A stretch of 42,019 bases of DNA from Bdellovibrionales bacterium RIFOXYA1_FULL_36_14 (GCA_001769975.1 MEPW01000020.1:1-42019); one strand, 5' to 3'. Shown: positions 27,313-34,842, counted from the stretch's first letter. Translations and numbers: made by a program. The notes: generated from the sequence alone by a model not told the origin.

Positions 27313-28593
27313 ATGAACGCAAATATTCTTATTGCAGATGATAGTCTGACAATACAAAAAGTAGTTAGCATCATGTTAGCGAATGAACCCTATACCTTGA
27401 CGCAGTGTTCGGCGGAAGGTGACTTATTTACTAAATATTTAAAAAATGATTATGACTTAATTTTACTTGATTACAATTTTTCTTCTAAATTATCGGGGAT
27501 AGAACTGGTAAAGAAAATTCTAGAAGTCAAACCAGATAGTATATTAATGGTTATGCTTGGGACTTTTGATTCAGTTGATGAAAAGGAATTAAAAGAAGTT
27601 GGGGCAAGAGATATAATTGTGAAACCTTTTGAAAGCAGTCTTTTTTTAAAAAAGTGCAGCTTGCTTCTTAATCGAGAAGTCGCTCAGGATGATTTGAATA
27701 TTTATTTTAAAGACGAGGCAGACTCAGTAGGTGAAGAATGGAAAGTAAGCGGCCCAAAGCCGCAAGAATTAGATATTCCTGATCTAATTGATGAAAATAC
27801 TAATTCAAAAAACTCAACTAATTTGCATGTTGAAGTTGAAAGTTGGGGCATCAGTATTCCAGATGTTATTGGCAAACCAGCTGGATCGGGCACTACGCCA
27901 GAAATTCCAGATATAATTGAAGAAAAAGAAACGGGGTTATTACCAACTGGTGCTAATTTGGAATATCCAGAAAATAAAAGTTTAGCAGAAAAATATGCAT
28001 CTTCAAAAATGGTTCGGATTGATTCACTAACGGTTGATTTAGCCGATGATAATGATGAAGTAAATGATAGTACTGAGGAAATAGCGTTGGCTAAACTTTC
28101 TAGTGATGGTTGGGAAAATGATGTTACAAATGACCAAGAAGATGATGAATTTTGGGTAGAGAATGATGCAGACGAAAGGGATAAAAAACCCAGCGAAGAT
28201 AGTATGTTTAAAGTGGTGGAAGATGAAGCGCAGGAAGATCAGATTTTTATACAGCAAGAGGAAGATGAGGGGACTGATGAAATCACCGTAGTTAATCTCG
28301 CAGATGAAGTAGAAAATACAGTTAAAAAAGATGCACCATTTAAAGATGAAACAAGTGAAGTAAATGAGGAATTTTTCAAAAACAAAATTAAGGAAATAAT
28401 TACTCTTCACTATGAGGAAGACATTATTAATAGATTAAAAGAACATATGGGCCCATTGCTTGAAAAATATGTTCATCAATATTGCAAAGAGACCATTGAA
28501 AAAGTAACTTGGGAAATAATTCCAGATTTAGCAGAAAATCTTATTAAGAAAGAATTAAAAAAGATCACTGAATCAATTTCTGAAAATAATTAA
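27313..28593 (+). CDS. Response regulator with acidic linker and conserved C-terminal helix
   Basis: 426 residues. The receiver (1-125) has Asp9/Asp10 (IADDS), phospho-acceptor Asp53 (LLDYNF) and Lys104 (VKPFE). A long acidic, disordered linker (about 130-345) holds three short IPD-type motifs. The C-terminus (about 350-426) is helical with KVTWEIIPDLAENLIKKEL, a motif that recurs, from memory, in deltaproteobacterial regulators that lack a DNA-binding domain. It resembles in layout the polarity protein RomR, but that is only analogy. ATG 27313 is chosen because AGAGG (27300-27304) is 8 bases upstream; TTG 27307 is too close. Confidence 0.82.
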   Translation: MNANILIADDSLTIQKVVSIMLANEPYTLTQCSAEGDLFTKYLKNDYDLILLDYNFSSKLSGIELVKKILEVKPDSILMVMLGTFDSVDEKELKEVGARDIIVKPFESSLFLKKCSLLLNREVAQDDLNIYFKDEADSVGEEWKVSGPKPQELDIPDLIDENTNSKNSTNLHVEVESWGISIPDVIGKPAGSGTTPEIPDIIEEKETGLLPTGANLEYPENKSLAEKYASSKMVRIDSLTVDLADDNDEVNDSTEEIALAKLSSDGWENDVTNDQEDDEFWVENDADERDKKPSEDSMFKVVEDEAQEDQIFIQQEEDEGTDEITVVNLADEVENTVKKDAPFKDETSEVNEEFFKNKIKEIITLHYEEDIINRLKEHMGPLLEKYVHQYCKETIEKVTWEIIPDLAENLIKKELKKITESISENN

Positions 28594-28617
28594 TTAAAAA
28601 ATATTAAGGGAAAAAGT

Positions 28618-29289
28618 ATGAAAATAATATTGGGATTAATTTTCGTTGTCTTCAGTTCAGTTTGCTTTGCACAGATATCGCTTTTTGCGACAGCCACTAC
28701 CGATTATGTAAGTCGTGGGGTATCTTACTCTAATAATGGGCCAGCCGTGCAGGGTGGATCAGAATATGTCATGCCAATTGGTGCAACGTTGGGAGTATGG
28801 ACTACTACGCTTGGTGATAATACTGGAGGGCAAGAGCTGGATTTCTATGCTGGTTATAAAAAAGAGGTTTTTGAAAATATGGTAGTAGGAGGTAAAATTA
28901 TTTCATATCGCTATTTAAAAAATACCTCCAGTGATTATTTGGAAGGAAATATTAATTTCTCTTATAAAATTTTCAAACTTGATATTTATTATGCCCCTCA
29001 AGTGCCGGTTGCTACACGCACTGAAACTTATAAAAATTTATATTTTAATTTTTCTGCTAGTCATGAAGTTATGAAAGATATTTCAATTGGAACAGCCATT
29101 GGATATTCTTACTTTGATAACAAAAATTTAGCTGATTCAAATAATCGCTTTGATGGAATTTTGTCGTTGATAAAAACTATGCAAGATACTACGATTAGTT
29201 TGAATTTTAGTGATACCAGTAGAAAAAATGTAGCAGGTGAGAAGCAAAAGGATCAATCGTTATCAATTGCAGCTACCATTAGTATTTAA
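28618..29289 (+). CDS. TorF-like putative outer-membrane porin (Gcw_chp family)
   Basis: 223 residues with a clear signal peptide (MKIILGLIFVVFSSVCFA). The mature start contains ATTDYVSRGVSYSNNGPAVQGG, shown in part as YVSRGVSYSNNGPAVQGG, which is the hallmark of the TorF/Gcw_chp family (YxxRGxSQxxxxPAVQG). Alternating strands with aromatic girdle residues follow, as in a small beta-barrel. It lies 24 bases after the response regulator and may be in the same transcript. It is convergent with birA, only 2 bases apart. Substrate unknown. Confidence 0.8.
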   Translation: MKIILGLIFVVFSSVCFAQISLFATATTDYVSRGVSYSNNGPAVQGGSEYVMPIGATLGVWTTTLGDNTGGQELDFYAGYKKEVFENMVVGGKIISYRYLKNTSSDYLEGNINFSYKIFKLDIYYAPQVPVATRTETYKNLYFNFSASHEVMKDISIGTAIGYSYFDNKNLADSNNRFDGILSLIKTMQDTTISLNFSDTSRKNVAGEKQKDQSLSIAATISI

Positions 29290-29291
29290 AC

Positions 29292-30005
29292 TTATTTTTC
29301 AAGTACATTCAAAGAACCGGAGATAAATGTATTGATTTTACTATCAGAACTTTTAAGAAGAGCTTCTCCATTGTCGGTTATGCCTTGAAATATTCCAATC
29401 CATTCTTTGTTTGTATCTGTAATCGAAACCTGTTTGTTTAAGTGAGAACAGGTTTTTTCAAAATCTTTTTTGATATTTAAATTACTAAAATCATAAGACA
29501 AAAAGTAGTCATAAATATTTCTGGGAATAATTTTGCGGTCTTGGCTGGATAATTTGACGTTTGCTTTGATAACTCCAGCTGGAGTTTTGTAATTTTGTTC
29601 ACCAGATAATTTCTTAGAATAACCCAGGTTAAGTCCAATCCCGCAGATAATTGATTCGTGATCAATGTATTGGCATATTATTCCACCACATTTTTGACAG
29701 TGGCAGTTAATAAGGTCATTAGGCCATTTGAGATTTAAATCTGCACCCCATTGCTCTTTGATATATTGACAAAGAATGATTCCTGCAGCTAAGGGTATGG
29801 TGATCACATTGATGGTAGGCTTAAGCAGAAAAGAAAAGGTAAGTGCATTAGGATAGTCATCCCAGCGATTACCATTCCTACCGATACCCTTTAATTGTTT
29901 ATCGGTTGAAATAAGTACATATGAATCTTTTAAAAACAAATCCTTAAAATTTTCTTTTAAATAGAGTTGAGTGGAATCACATTCTTTTAAGTGCAGATGC
30001 AGCAT
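29292..30005 (-). CDS. birA: Biotin--protein ligase BirA (no HTH)
   Basis: 237 residues, the class without an N-terminal DNA-binding domain. It has the catalytic KWPNDLIN, the conserved Lys105 before GGII, and GIGLNLGY; an SH3-like C-domain (about 180-237) follows. The biotin/AMP loop, normally GRGRxGRxW, reads KGIGRNGNRW here, so two Arg are changed but the last Arg and Trp remain. A Cys-rich insert (Cys101, 103, 106, 111) sits next to the active site. It joins biotin to acetyl-CoA carboxylase carrier protein. Start at ATG 30005, with AAGG upstream. It is divergent from rph. Confidence 0.88.
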   Translation of the reverse strand: MLHLHLKECDSTQLYLKENFKDLFLKDSYVLISTDKQLKGIGRNGNRWDDYPNALTFSFLLKPTINVITIPLAAGIILCQYIKEQWGADLNLKWPNDLINCHCQKCGGIICQYIDHESIICGIGLNLGYSKKLSGEQNYKTPAGVIKANVKLSSQDRKIIPRNIYDYFLSYDFSNLNIKKDFEKTCSHLNKQVSITDTNKEWIGIFQGITDNGEALLKSSDSKINTFISGSLNVLEK

Positions 30006-30017
30006 AAAAAAAACCTT

Positions 30018-30055
30018 AAAAAAAGCTTATCTTAAATTACAATATAGCTTTTTTT
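30018..30055. promoter_or_regulatory. Inverted repeat in the birA-rph divergent region
   Basis: AAAAAAAGCT (30018-30027) and AGCTTTTTTT (30046-30055) are perfect 10-base inverted repeats separated by 18 bases. It lies only 13 bases from the birA start, between two divergent genes, so a role as terminator is unlikely and a regulatory or structural role is possible. The stem is A/T-rich and weak. Confidence 0.35.
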
Positions 30056-30096
30056 TGTTATGAAAGAAATTATTAAAACGCTTAGAAGGAAGGGAT

Positions 30097-30801
30097 ATGT
30101 TTACCATTAAAAGAGCGAAACCTCGAGAAATCCATTTTGAAAGAGACATAAATCCATATGCTCATGGTTCAGTGATTGTTTCATTTGGTAATACCAAAGT
30201 TCATGTAACTGCCACTGTCGAGGAATCAGTCCCCCCATTTTTGAAAGATAAAAAACAAGGATGGGTTACAGCTGAATATAGCATGTTGCCCGGTGCAACT
30301 AATACAAGGAATAAAAGAGAACGAACTTCTATAAGTGGAAGAAGTCAGGAAATTCAGCGCTTAATCGGCCGAAGCCTTCGCTCAGTGGTAGACTTGAAGG
30401 CTTTAGGAGAGCGTTCTGTCACTATAGATTGTGATGTATTAATAGCTGATGGTGGAACGAGGACAGCTTCCATTACAGGTGGATTTGTGGCCTTAAGTCT
30501 GGCCATAAAAAAACTTCTAAAAGATGGAAAGATTCAAAGTAATCCTATCAAAGAGAGTCTAGCTGCAATTAGCGTTGGAATCAATAAAGAGAACGAAATA
30601 ATTGCTGATTTAAATTATGATGAAGATTCCAATTGTAAAACTGACATGAATATCGTCATGACTAGTAGTGGAAAATATGTTGAGATTCAGGGTACTGCAG
30701 AGGATGGGGCGTTTAGCAGAGAAGAAAATAATCTGATGCTAAATTGTGCTTGGGAGGCCATTCAAATAATTTTAGAAAAACAAAAACAGGCACTATATTA
30801 A
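30097..30801 (+). CDS. rph: Ribonuclease PH
   Basis: 234 residues, the normal RNase PH length. It has the opening FTIKRAKPREIHFERDINPYAHGSV region (RAKPREIHFERDINPYA), GWVTAEYSMLPGAT, RTSISGRSQEIQRLIGRSLRS and DGGTRTASITGGFVAL, which form the active site and phosphate site. It trims tRNA 3' ends with phosphate. GAAGGAAGG precedes the ATG. Its TAA overlaps the ATG of rdgB by one base (TAATG), so the two are coupled, and a tRNA gene follows. Confidence 0.97.
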   Translation: MFTIKRAKPREIHFERDINPYAHGSVIVSFGNTKVHVTATVEESVPPFLKDKKQGWVTAEYSMLPGATNTRNKRERTSISGRSQEIQRLIGRSLRSVVDLKALGERSVTIDCDVLIADGGTRTASITGGFVALSLAIKKLLKDGKIQSNPIKESLAAISVGINKENEIIADLNYDEDSNCKTDMNIVMTSSGKYVEIQGTAEDGAFSREENNLMLNCAWEAIQIILEKQKQALY

Positions 30802-31412
30802 TGGAATTTATACTGGCATCTGGAAATCAACATAAGGCTCAAGAATTTGATGAGTTATTTGACCACCGAATTATTAAAATTTGTTCTGCTTCCAAACCTG
30901 TAGATGTCATCGAAGATGGAAATAACTATTATGAAAACGCCTTAAAAAAGGCTAAAGCTTATTATGATGTTTTTAAGAAGCCCGTGGTTTCGGATGATTC
31001 CGGAGTGGACGTCGTAGCACTTCCGAACGATCTGGGAATTTACTCAGCTCGTTTTGGGGGAGAGAATATCAACTTTAATGAAAGAATTGAGCTCCTGCTT
31101 AAAAAAATGCAGCCTTTTGTGGGAGAAGAGCGAAGAGCTTCCTTTACTTGCGTTTTGTGTTTTTACTTAAGCCCAGATGAAATCTATTACTTTTCTGGCA
31201 AGATCACTGGGTTATTAGACATTCAACCTCGAGGCGATCAGGGATTTGGCTATGACCCTGTTTTTATTCCGGATGAACTTAAACAAAAAAATCTAACATA
31301 TGCCATGGCTCCGGATTGGAAAAAGGATAATTCCCATAGGGCAAAGGCTTGTAAAAAGGCCCAAGACTTCTTTTCTCAAACTCATTGCCAAAGTAAAAAA
31401 AGTACAATATAA
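30801..31412 (+). CDS. rdgB: XTP/dITP pyrophosphatase (RdgB/HAM1 family)
   Basis: 203 residues starting MEFILASGNQHKAQEF (SGNxHK motif), followed by DGNNYYENALKKA, VVSDDSGVDV, YSARFGG, GFGYDPVF and SHRAKA. These are the substrate-pocket motifs of the family, which hydrolyses non-canonical purine triphosphates. The start is ATG 30801: the frame is open further upstream into rph, but homology begins exactly here and the TAATG coupling is typical. rph-rdgB is a common pair. Confidence 0.96.
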   Translation: MEFILASGNQHKAQEFDELFDHRIIKICSASKPVDVIEDGNNYYENALKKAKAYYDVFKKPVVSDDSGVDVVALPNDLGIYSARFGGENINFNERIELLLKKMQPFVGEERRASFTCVLCFYLSPDEIYYFSGKITGLLDIQPRGDQGFGYDPVFIPDELKQKNLTYAMAPDWKKDNSHRAKACKKAQDFFSQTHCQSKKSTI

Positions 31413-31442
31413 ACTATCCTATTCTATCCCAATCATACCTGT

Positions 31443-31519
31443 CGGAGCGTAGCGCAGTTTGGTAGCGCATCTGCTTTGGGAGCAGAGGGTCGTTGGTTCA
31501 AATCCAATCGCTCCGACCA
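31443..31519 (+). tRNA. tRNA-Pro (anticodon UGG), CCA encoded
   Basis: A full cloverleaf can be folded by eye. The acceptor stem CGGAGCG (31443-31449) pairs with CGCTCCG (31509-31515). The D arm is GCGC/GCGC. The anticodon stem TCTGC/GCAGA holds loop TTTGGGA with anticodon TGG at 31477-31479. The T arm GTTGG/CCAAT holds loop TTCAAAT. ACCA (31516-31519) is encoded. C1-G72 is typical of tRNA-Pro. It lies 30 bases after rdgB and could share its transcript. Confidence 0.96.
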
Positions 31520-31531
31520 TTTTTCAATTTC

Positions 31532-31580
31532 GACTCTCATCCCTGACTCTCATCCGACTCTGACTCTGACTCTCATCCCT
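31532..31580 (+). repeat. Short tandem repeat 3' of tRNA-Pro
   Basis: The unit GACTCTCATCC (with or without CT) occurs three times, at 31532, 31545 and 31568, with two shorter GACTCT units between the second and third (31556 and 31562). The block begins 12 bases after the tRNA. Its end contains the stop codon of the convergent YdjM-like gene (31573-31575). Such simple repeats can vary in copy number; here a change would alter the tail of that protein. Confidence 0.8.
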
Positions 31581-32118
31581 TCATGGTGGGGTACGCGCTG
31601 CATTTCAATCTTTTTTTTATCGCCTGAACGATTTTTTGATCTAATCTCAACGAAAAGATCTCCATGATTGTGCGTTCTTTTTTTACTCCTTGCCGGAGAA
31701 CGTAGATAATTAAAAGCGCGGTGATAACAAGATTCTGCCAGCTATCAAGTTCCCAATGGAAAGGAGGTGCGAATTCCAGATAGTATTCATTGAACGGCAA
31801 AAAGTATTTTATTCCCCACCCCGTACCGCTACCAAGTAAATCGCCGAGAAGATGTGCATGAAGTGATATCAAAGAGAGTAAGAATACCCGCTTTCTTTCT
31901 TTCGAGAAAAGTGACAAGACAAGTGACGTGAGTGTTATGAAAAGTAGATTATGGCCAATGGTGTGGTGATACTTTGAATAGAAATCGATTGAGAAGAGTA
32001 CCCCCAAACCATCCAGATCAGGAATAATCGAAGTGGCTGTTATAATTATTCGATCCTTTCGATTTTGTAGAGGTTGGGAAATGGACCAAGAGATTATAGC
32101 ATGGGTAGTGGGTAACAT
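31573..32118 (-). CDS. YdjM-like membrane-bound metal-dependent hydrolase (DUF457)
   Basis: 181 residues with several hydrophobic segments. Potential metal ligands are in MLPTTHAIISW (His6), IIPDLDGLG (Asp34, Asp36), YHHTIGHNLLF (His51, His52, His56) and HAHLLGDLLGS (His87, His89, Asp93), the pattern of the YdjM/DUF457 family of inner-membrane hydrolases. The substrate is unknown. Its stop lies in the tandem repeat next to tRNA-Pro, so the last few residues (AYPTMKG) may not be original. It is the first gene of the accessory stretch. No clear ribosome-binding site was identified. Confidence 0.8.
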   Translation of the reverse strand: MLPTTHAIISWSISQPLQNRKDRIIITATSIIPDLDGLGVLFSIDFYSKYHHTIGHNLLFITLTSLVLSLFSKERKRVFLLSLISLHAHLLGDLLGSGTGWGIKYFLPFNEYYLEFAPPFHWELDSWQNLVITALLIIYVLRQGVKKERTIMEIFSLRLDQKIVQAIKKRLKCSAYPTMKG

Positions 32119-32257
32119 AATTTGTATTTTATCTTGTCATGGAATGGAGATAAAGTAAACGTAGGTCCTGTTTCATCGCGCTTAGATAAAACATTTTCTT
32201 GAAATCTTTTCAAACCTATTCTTTTAAATCTTTTTTGAGCATTAAAAGTGAATAACC

Positions 32258-32740
32258 CTAGTTTTGCGGAAAAAGTCCTCCCCAGTAATTTTCTGGAGTA
32301 CATCCATTGTCAAAATAGGGTTCACATCCCTTGCTTGTTTCAAGTCGAACAAAAAACCAATTAATTAAAAATTCTGGTTTTTTGAAGTTGTCAGGGACTT
32401 TTTCTTTTATTAGATAGTTTTTCTCTTTCTTTGACCGATCAATCCCAACTAATCTTACTTTATTTGTACCATCAATTATTTTTTCATATTCCTTGTACCA
32501 TTTTAAACAATCTTTTGTATCGGCAAGTCTTCTAAATATAAATTGATGTATAACTTCACCATTAATCATATAAAATGACATTAATGATTTTTTATCTTTA
32601 GAATTGACAAGAGAACATTCAAACCAGAAATTTTTCCGATTTACTTCGATGTCAATAAAACGATCTGATTGATTATAAATTTTAATTTCAGAGCTTGCAC
32701 AGCTACTAAAGAGGAATATTATAATCATAATGGTTTTCAT
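32258..32740 (-). CDS. Unknown lipoprotein, coupled to the SLT-like gene
   Basis: 160 residues with a short type II signal peptide and lipobox LFSSC (Cys14). The mature part has three more Cys residues (in WFECSL, TKDCLKWY and SKGCEPYFDNGC) and no domain I recognise. Its ATG overlaps the stop of the upstream transglycosylase-like gene in ATGA, so the two are translated together. A periplasmic lipoprotein behind a peptidoglycan-cleaving protein would fit an immunity or inhibitor protein, but this is inference only. Confidence 0.7.
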   Translation of the reverse strand: MKTIMIIIFLFSSCASSEIKIYNQSDRFIDIEVNRKNFWFECSLVNSKDKKSLMSFYMINGEVIHQFIFRRLADTKDCLKWYKEYEKIIDGTNKVRLVGIDRSKKEKNYLIKEKVPDNFKKPEFLINWFFVRLETSKGCEPYFDNGCTPENYWGGLFPQN

Positions 32741-33447
32741 TTTTGTATCAACCTTTTATATAATTTGTCTAGCTCTGCCATTATTCGATCTGATTTTTCA
32801 ACATTGCCAAGTTGAGTTAATATTCCCTTATATTCGGCGACAGCTTCCATCCATGTAGCTTCTTTTTTTAATCTATGCGAAACCAAAAATTTTTTATGAA
32901 ATAACCAACGGATTCCAGCACAAAGATTAAGATTAGGATCAAAAATTTCTTTTTTTGATAAAGTAATTAGAAAATCTTTTAGCTCACCTTTTTTATCACC
33001 TAAAATTTTTCTTGTTTGCTCTGTAACTTGAATCAAGCCTTTAGCTTTACCAATGTTGCTATTTGTATTGACATTAATATTAAAACTCGACTCGGAAGCA
33101 ATTAATGCTTTAACTAAATTTGGATTGAGAGGATCTGTGGGGTTAAATATGTCATTCCAAAACTCTGTCCAGCCACCAATTAAATCATCAAATTTGTTTC
33201 CATGTGGATATCCCAAAGTATCTGGTTTGGGTTTACTTTTTAAAATTTTGAAATATTTTTCAGCAATTTCGTGGATTTCGTCTGCAACAAAGATTTCATG
33301 TTGGCTTGGATTTTTGCGACAATGGCCATCCACAATAGTTGTACCATCTGGATTTTTTTCTGATACTGAAACTTTTCTCGGATGGTTCATTACCCAGTGC
33401 TCACCGATTGGGCATATTCGCCAAGGATGTTTTATTTTACTACTCAT
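32737..33447 (-). CDS. Lytic-transglycosylase-like (SLT) protein without a signal peptide
   Basis: 236 residues. The N-terminal 50 residues carry a Cys/His set (Cys12, His17, His22, His42, Cys43; ICPIGEHWVMNHPR and VDGHCRKNPS) that could bind metal. The SLT goose-lysozyme-like domain is at about 108-235: catalytic Glu119 in LVKALIASESSF, AKGLIQVTEQT, and FDPNLNLCAGIRWLFHKK. There is no signal peptide, so it is not exported by Sec, unlike housekeeping transglycosylases. ATG 33447 is preferred to TTG 33465; neither has a good ribosome-binding site. The overlapping lipoprotein gene downstream is its likely partner. Confidence 0.78.
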   Translation of the reverse strand: MSSKIKHPWRICPIGEHWVMNHPRKVSVSEKNPDGTTIVDGHCRKNPSQHEIFVADEIHEIAEKYFKILKSKPKPDTLGYPHGNKFDDLIGGWTEFWNDIFNPTDPLNPNLVKALIASESSFNINVNTNSNIGKAKGLIQVTEQTRKILGDKKGELKDFLITLSKKEIFDPNLNLCAGIRWLFHKKFLVSHRLKKEATWMEAVAEYKGILTQLGNVEKSDRIMAELDKLYKRLIQK

Positions 33448-33505
33448 TTTTATTTCAAATAGCAAGTTACAAGTTTTCGAAATTAGAATTTACTCATTTT
33501 ATACT

Positions 33506-33856
33506 ATCATCAAACAACAAAATGGTAAAATTGATTTTGAAAAGCTTCACTATCATATAAATTTAAATCTTACTAATGGCAAAATTAGTTTTGCAGAAGA
33601 CGCTTCTTCAAATTGTGAAATCAATTTTAGCATTATAGCTACCGCACAAGCAAAACTTAACATTAAAGTGGGAAGTGGTAACATCGATATAAATAATATT
33701 CTTGGGGTAATTGATTATAAAACAGGAAGCAGAGATGTCACCGTCACTAATTCTGGTAAAAAAGTTGAGGGTGAATCTGAAAAGGCAAAGTATAAAATTT
33801 CAGTCAAATCTGGATCAGGTGACATTGACATGAGAATTAAAAGAACAAAAAAATAG
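33506..33856 (+). pseudogene. 5'-truncated DUF4097-like beta-repeat remnant
   Basis: The frame gives about 115 residues of beta-helix-like repeats (ISFAEDASSNCEINF, LNIKVGSGNIDINN, KISVKSGSGDIDMRIK), the C-terminal pattern of DUF4097 proteins. No ATG, GTG or TTG with a ribosome-binding site exists in frame after the divergent SLT gene starts; the frame simply runs on upstream as antisense of it. I therefore read this as the tail of a lost gene. It could still be expressed from an unusual start. Confidence 0.55.
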
Positions 33857-33965
33857 AATTTTTTTGTAGGATCAAACATGGGCTAAAAACTGTGAAGATT
33901 TTTTAATTGATGAGTAAATGTAATAAGGTTATAACTATACTTAAATCCCAGAGAGAATAGTTTAT

Positions 33966-34262
33966 ATGAGTTTTCTCACACGCTTGGAAATTTTTTACCT
34001 AGTTGGTGCTTTGTGTATTCTCATAGGCATTTTTGCTAATAATTACTCCCGAAAATTAGGCATACCTACTCTCCTAATATTTTTAGTCGTGGGAATGCTC
34101 GCTGGCAGTGATGGACTTTGAGGCATTTGGTTTGACAACGCTCCACTGGCCCAAGTTATTGGCGTTACCGCGATGATTTTTATCCTTTTTACGGGAGCTT
34201 TGATACGAATGCGGAATTTGAGGAAGTTAAAAATAAAGTTTAGGCCAGCAAAAGGAATTTAA
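33966..34262 (+). pseudogene. Remnant of an NhaP/CvrA-type cation:proton antiporter
   Basis: The frame from ATG 33966 reads like the N-terminus of an NhaP2/CvrA antiporter: two membrane helices, then LGIPTLLIFLVVGMLAGSDGL, a TGA stop at 34119-34121 where a Gly is expected, and GIWFDNAPLAQVIG. After MIFILFTGA the homology shifts to another frame (FDTNAEFEEVKNKV) and then returns (RPAKGI) before the TAA at 34260. So it has a nonsense codon and two opposite frameshifts, and the remaining two thirds of the gene (about 400 residues) are missing. The next gene begins 13 bases later. Confidence 0.75.
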
Positions 34263-34275
34263 AGGGGGCAAGTTA

Positions 34276-34494
34276 ATGAATATTCAAGATAATGAATTAA
34301 ATCAACTGGCAAAGATGCAAATGCCTTTTGGTAAATATAAGGGAACACCTTTGATAGATTTGCCTGAAAGTTATGTTATCTGGTTTTATCAAAAAGGGCT
34401 TCCAAATGGTAAACTTGGCAGTTTGCTGGGACTTTTATATGAAATCAAGGTGAATGGTCTAGAATACTTGCTTTTACCCTTTAAAGATTCTTGA
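34276..34494 (+). CDS. DUF3820 family protein
   Basis: A 72-residue protein with MPFGKYKGTPLIDLPESYVIWF (in part FGKYKGTPLIDLPESYVIW), YQKGLPNGKLGSLLGLLYEIK and a final LLPF, matching DUF3820 over its whole length. Some annotations name this family a putative quorum-sensing-regulated virulence factor, which is poorly supported. AAAGGGGG precedes the ATG. It stands alone between the antiporter remnant and the redox protein. Confidence 0.85.
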   Translation: MNIQDNELNQLAKMQMPFGKYKGTPLIDLPESYVIWFYQKGLPNGKLGSLLGLLYEIKVNGLEYLLLPFKDS

Positions 34495-34602
34495 TTATCA
34501 TTTAGCATTCGGCACTAAGTTAATTATTATTATGGTAACATCGTTAGTATTCATATATGGTCATTTGAGGTTACAATTAGACATTTTAGTAGGAGATTAA
34601 AA

Positions 34603-34842
34603 ATGAAGGTTCAAATTCTGGGAACTGGCTGTGCAAAATGTAAAAAGCTTTTTGAAAATGCATCAGCCGCAATCAAACAGTTAGGGATAACTTGTGAAAT
34701 AGAAAAAATTGAAAAAATTGAAGACATCACTGATATGGGCGCAATGATGACTCCGGCTCTGGCCATTGACGGGGAAATAAAGACTGCTGGTAAAGTTATG
34801 GATGTTGCAGGAATAGTTCAAATTTTAAAAAGTCAAAGTTAA
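34603..34842 (+). CDS. Small thioredoxin-like redox-active disulfide protein
   Basis: 79 residues starting MKVQILGTGCAKCKKLF, with a CAKC redox pair (Cys10, Cys13), then a compact thioredoxin fold including MMTPALAIDGEI with the cis-Pro and AGKV. It matches the redox-active disulfide protein 2 family. Such genes are commonly next to a permease (UPF0718) and an ArsR regulator; neither is here. TAGGAG precedes the ATG. It is convergent with the response regulator gene at 34866. Confidence 0.88.
   Translation: MKVQILGTGCAKCKKLFENASAAIKQLGITCEIEKIEKIEDITDMGAMMTPALAIDGEIKTAGKVMDVAGIVQILKSQS

Noticed and set aside
32094-32303. 69-codon minus-strand ORF between the YdjM-like gene and the lipoprotein gene
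   Set aside because: It overlaps both neighbours, has no ribosome-binding site and no protein-like pattern.
33053-33505. Long plus-strand ORF upstream of the DUF4097-like remnant
   Set aside because: This part is the antisense of the SLT-like gene; protein-like content begins only near 33506.
31443-34262. Attachment-site duplication of the tRNA-Pro 3' end
   Set aside because: I looked for a second copy of the CCAATCGCTCCGACCA end in the accessory stretch and found none.
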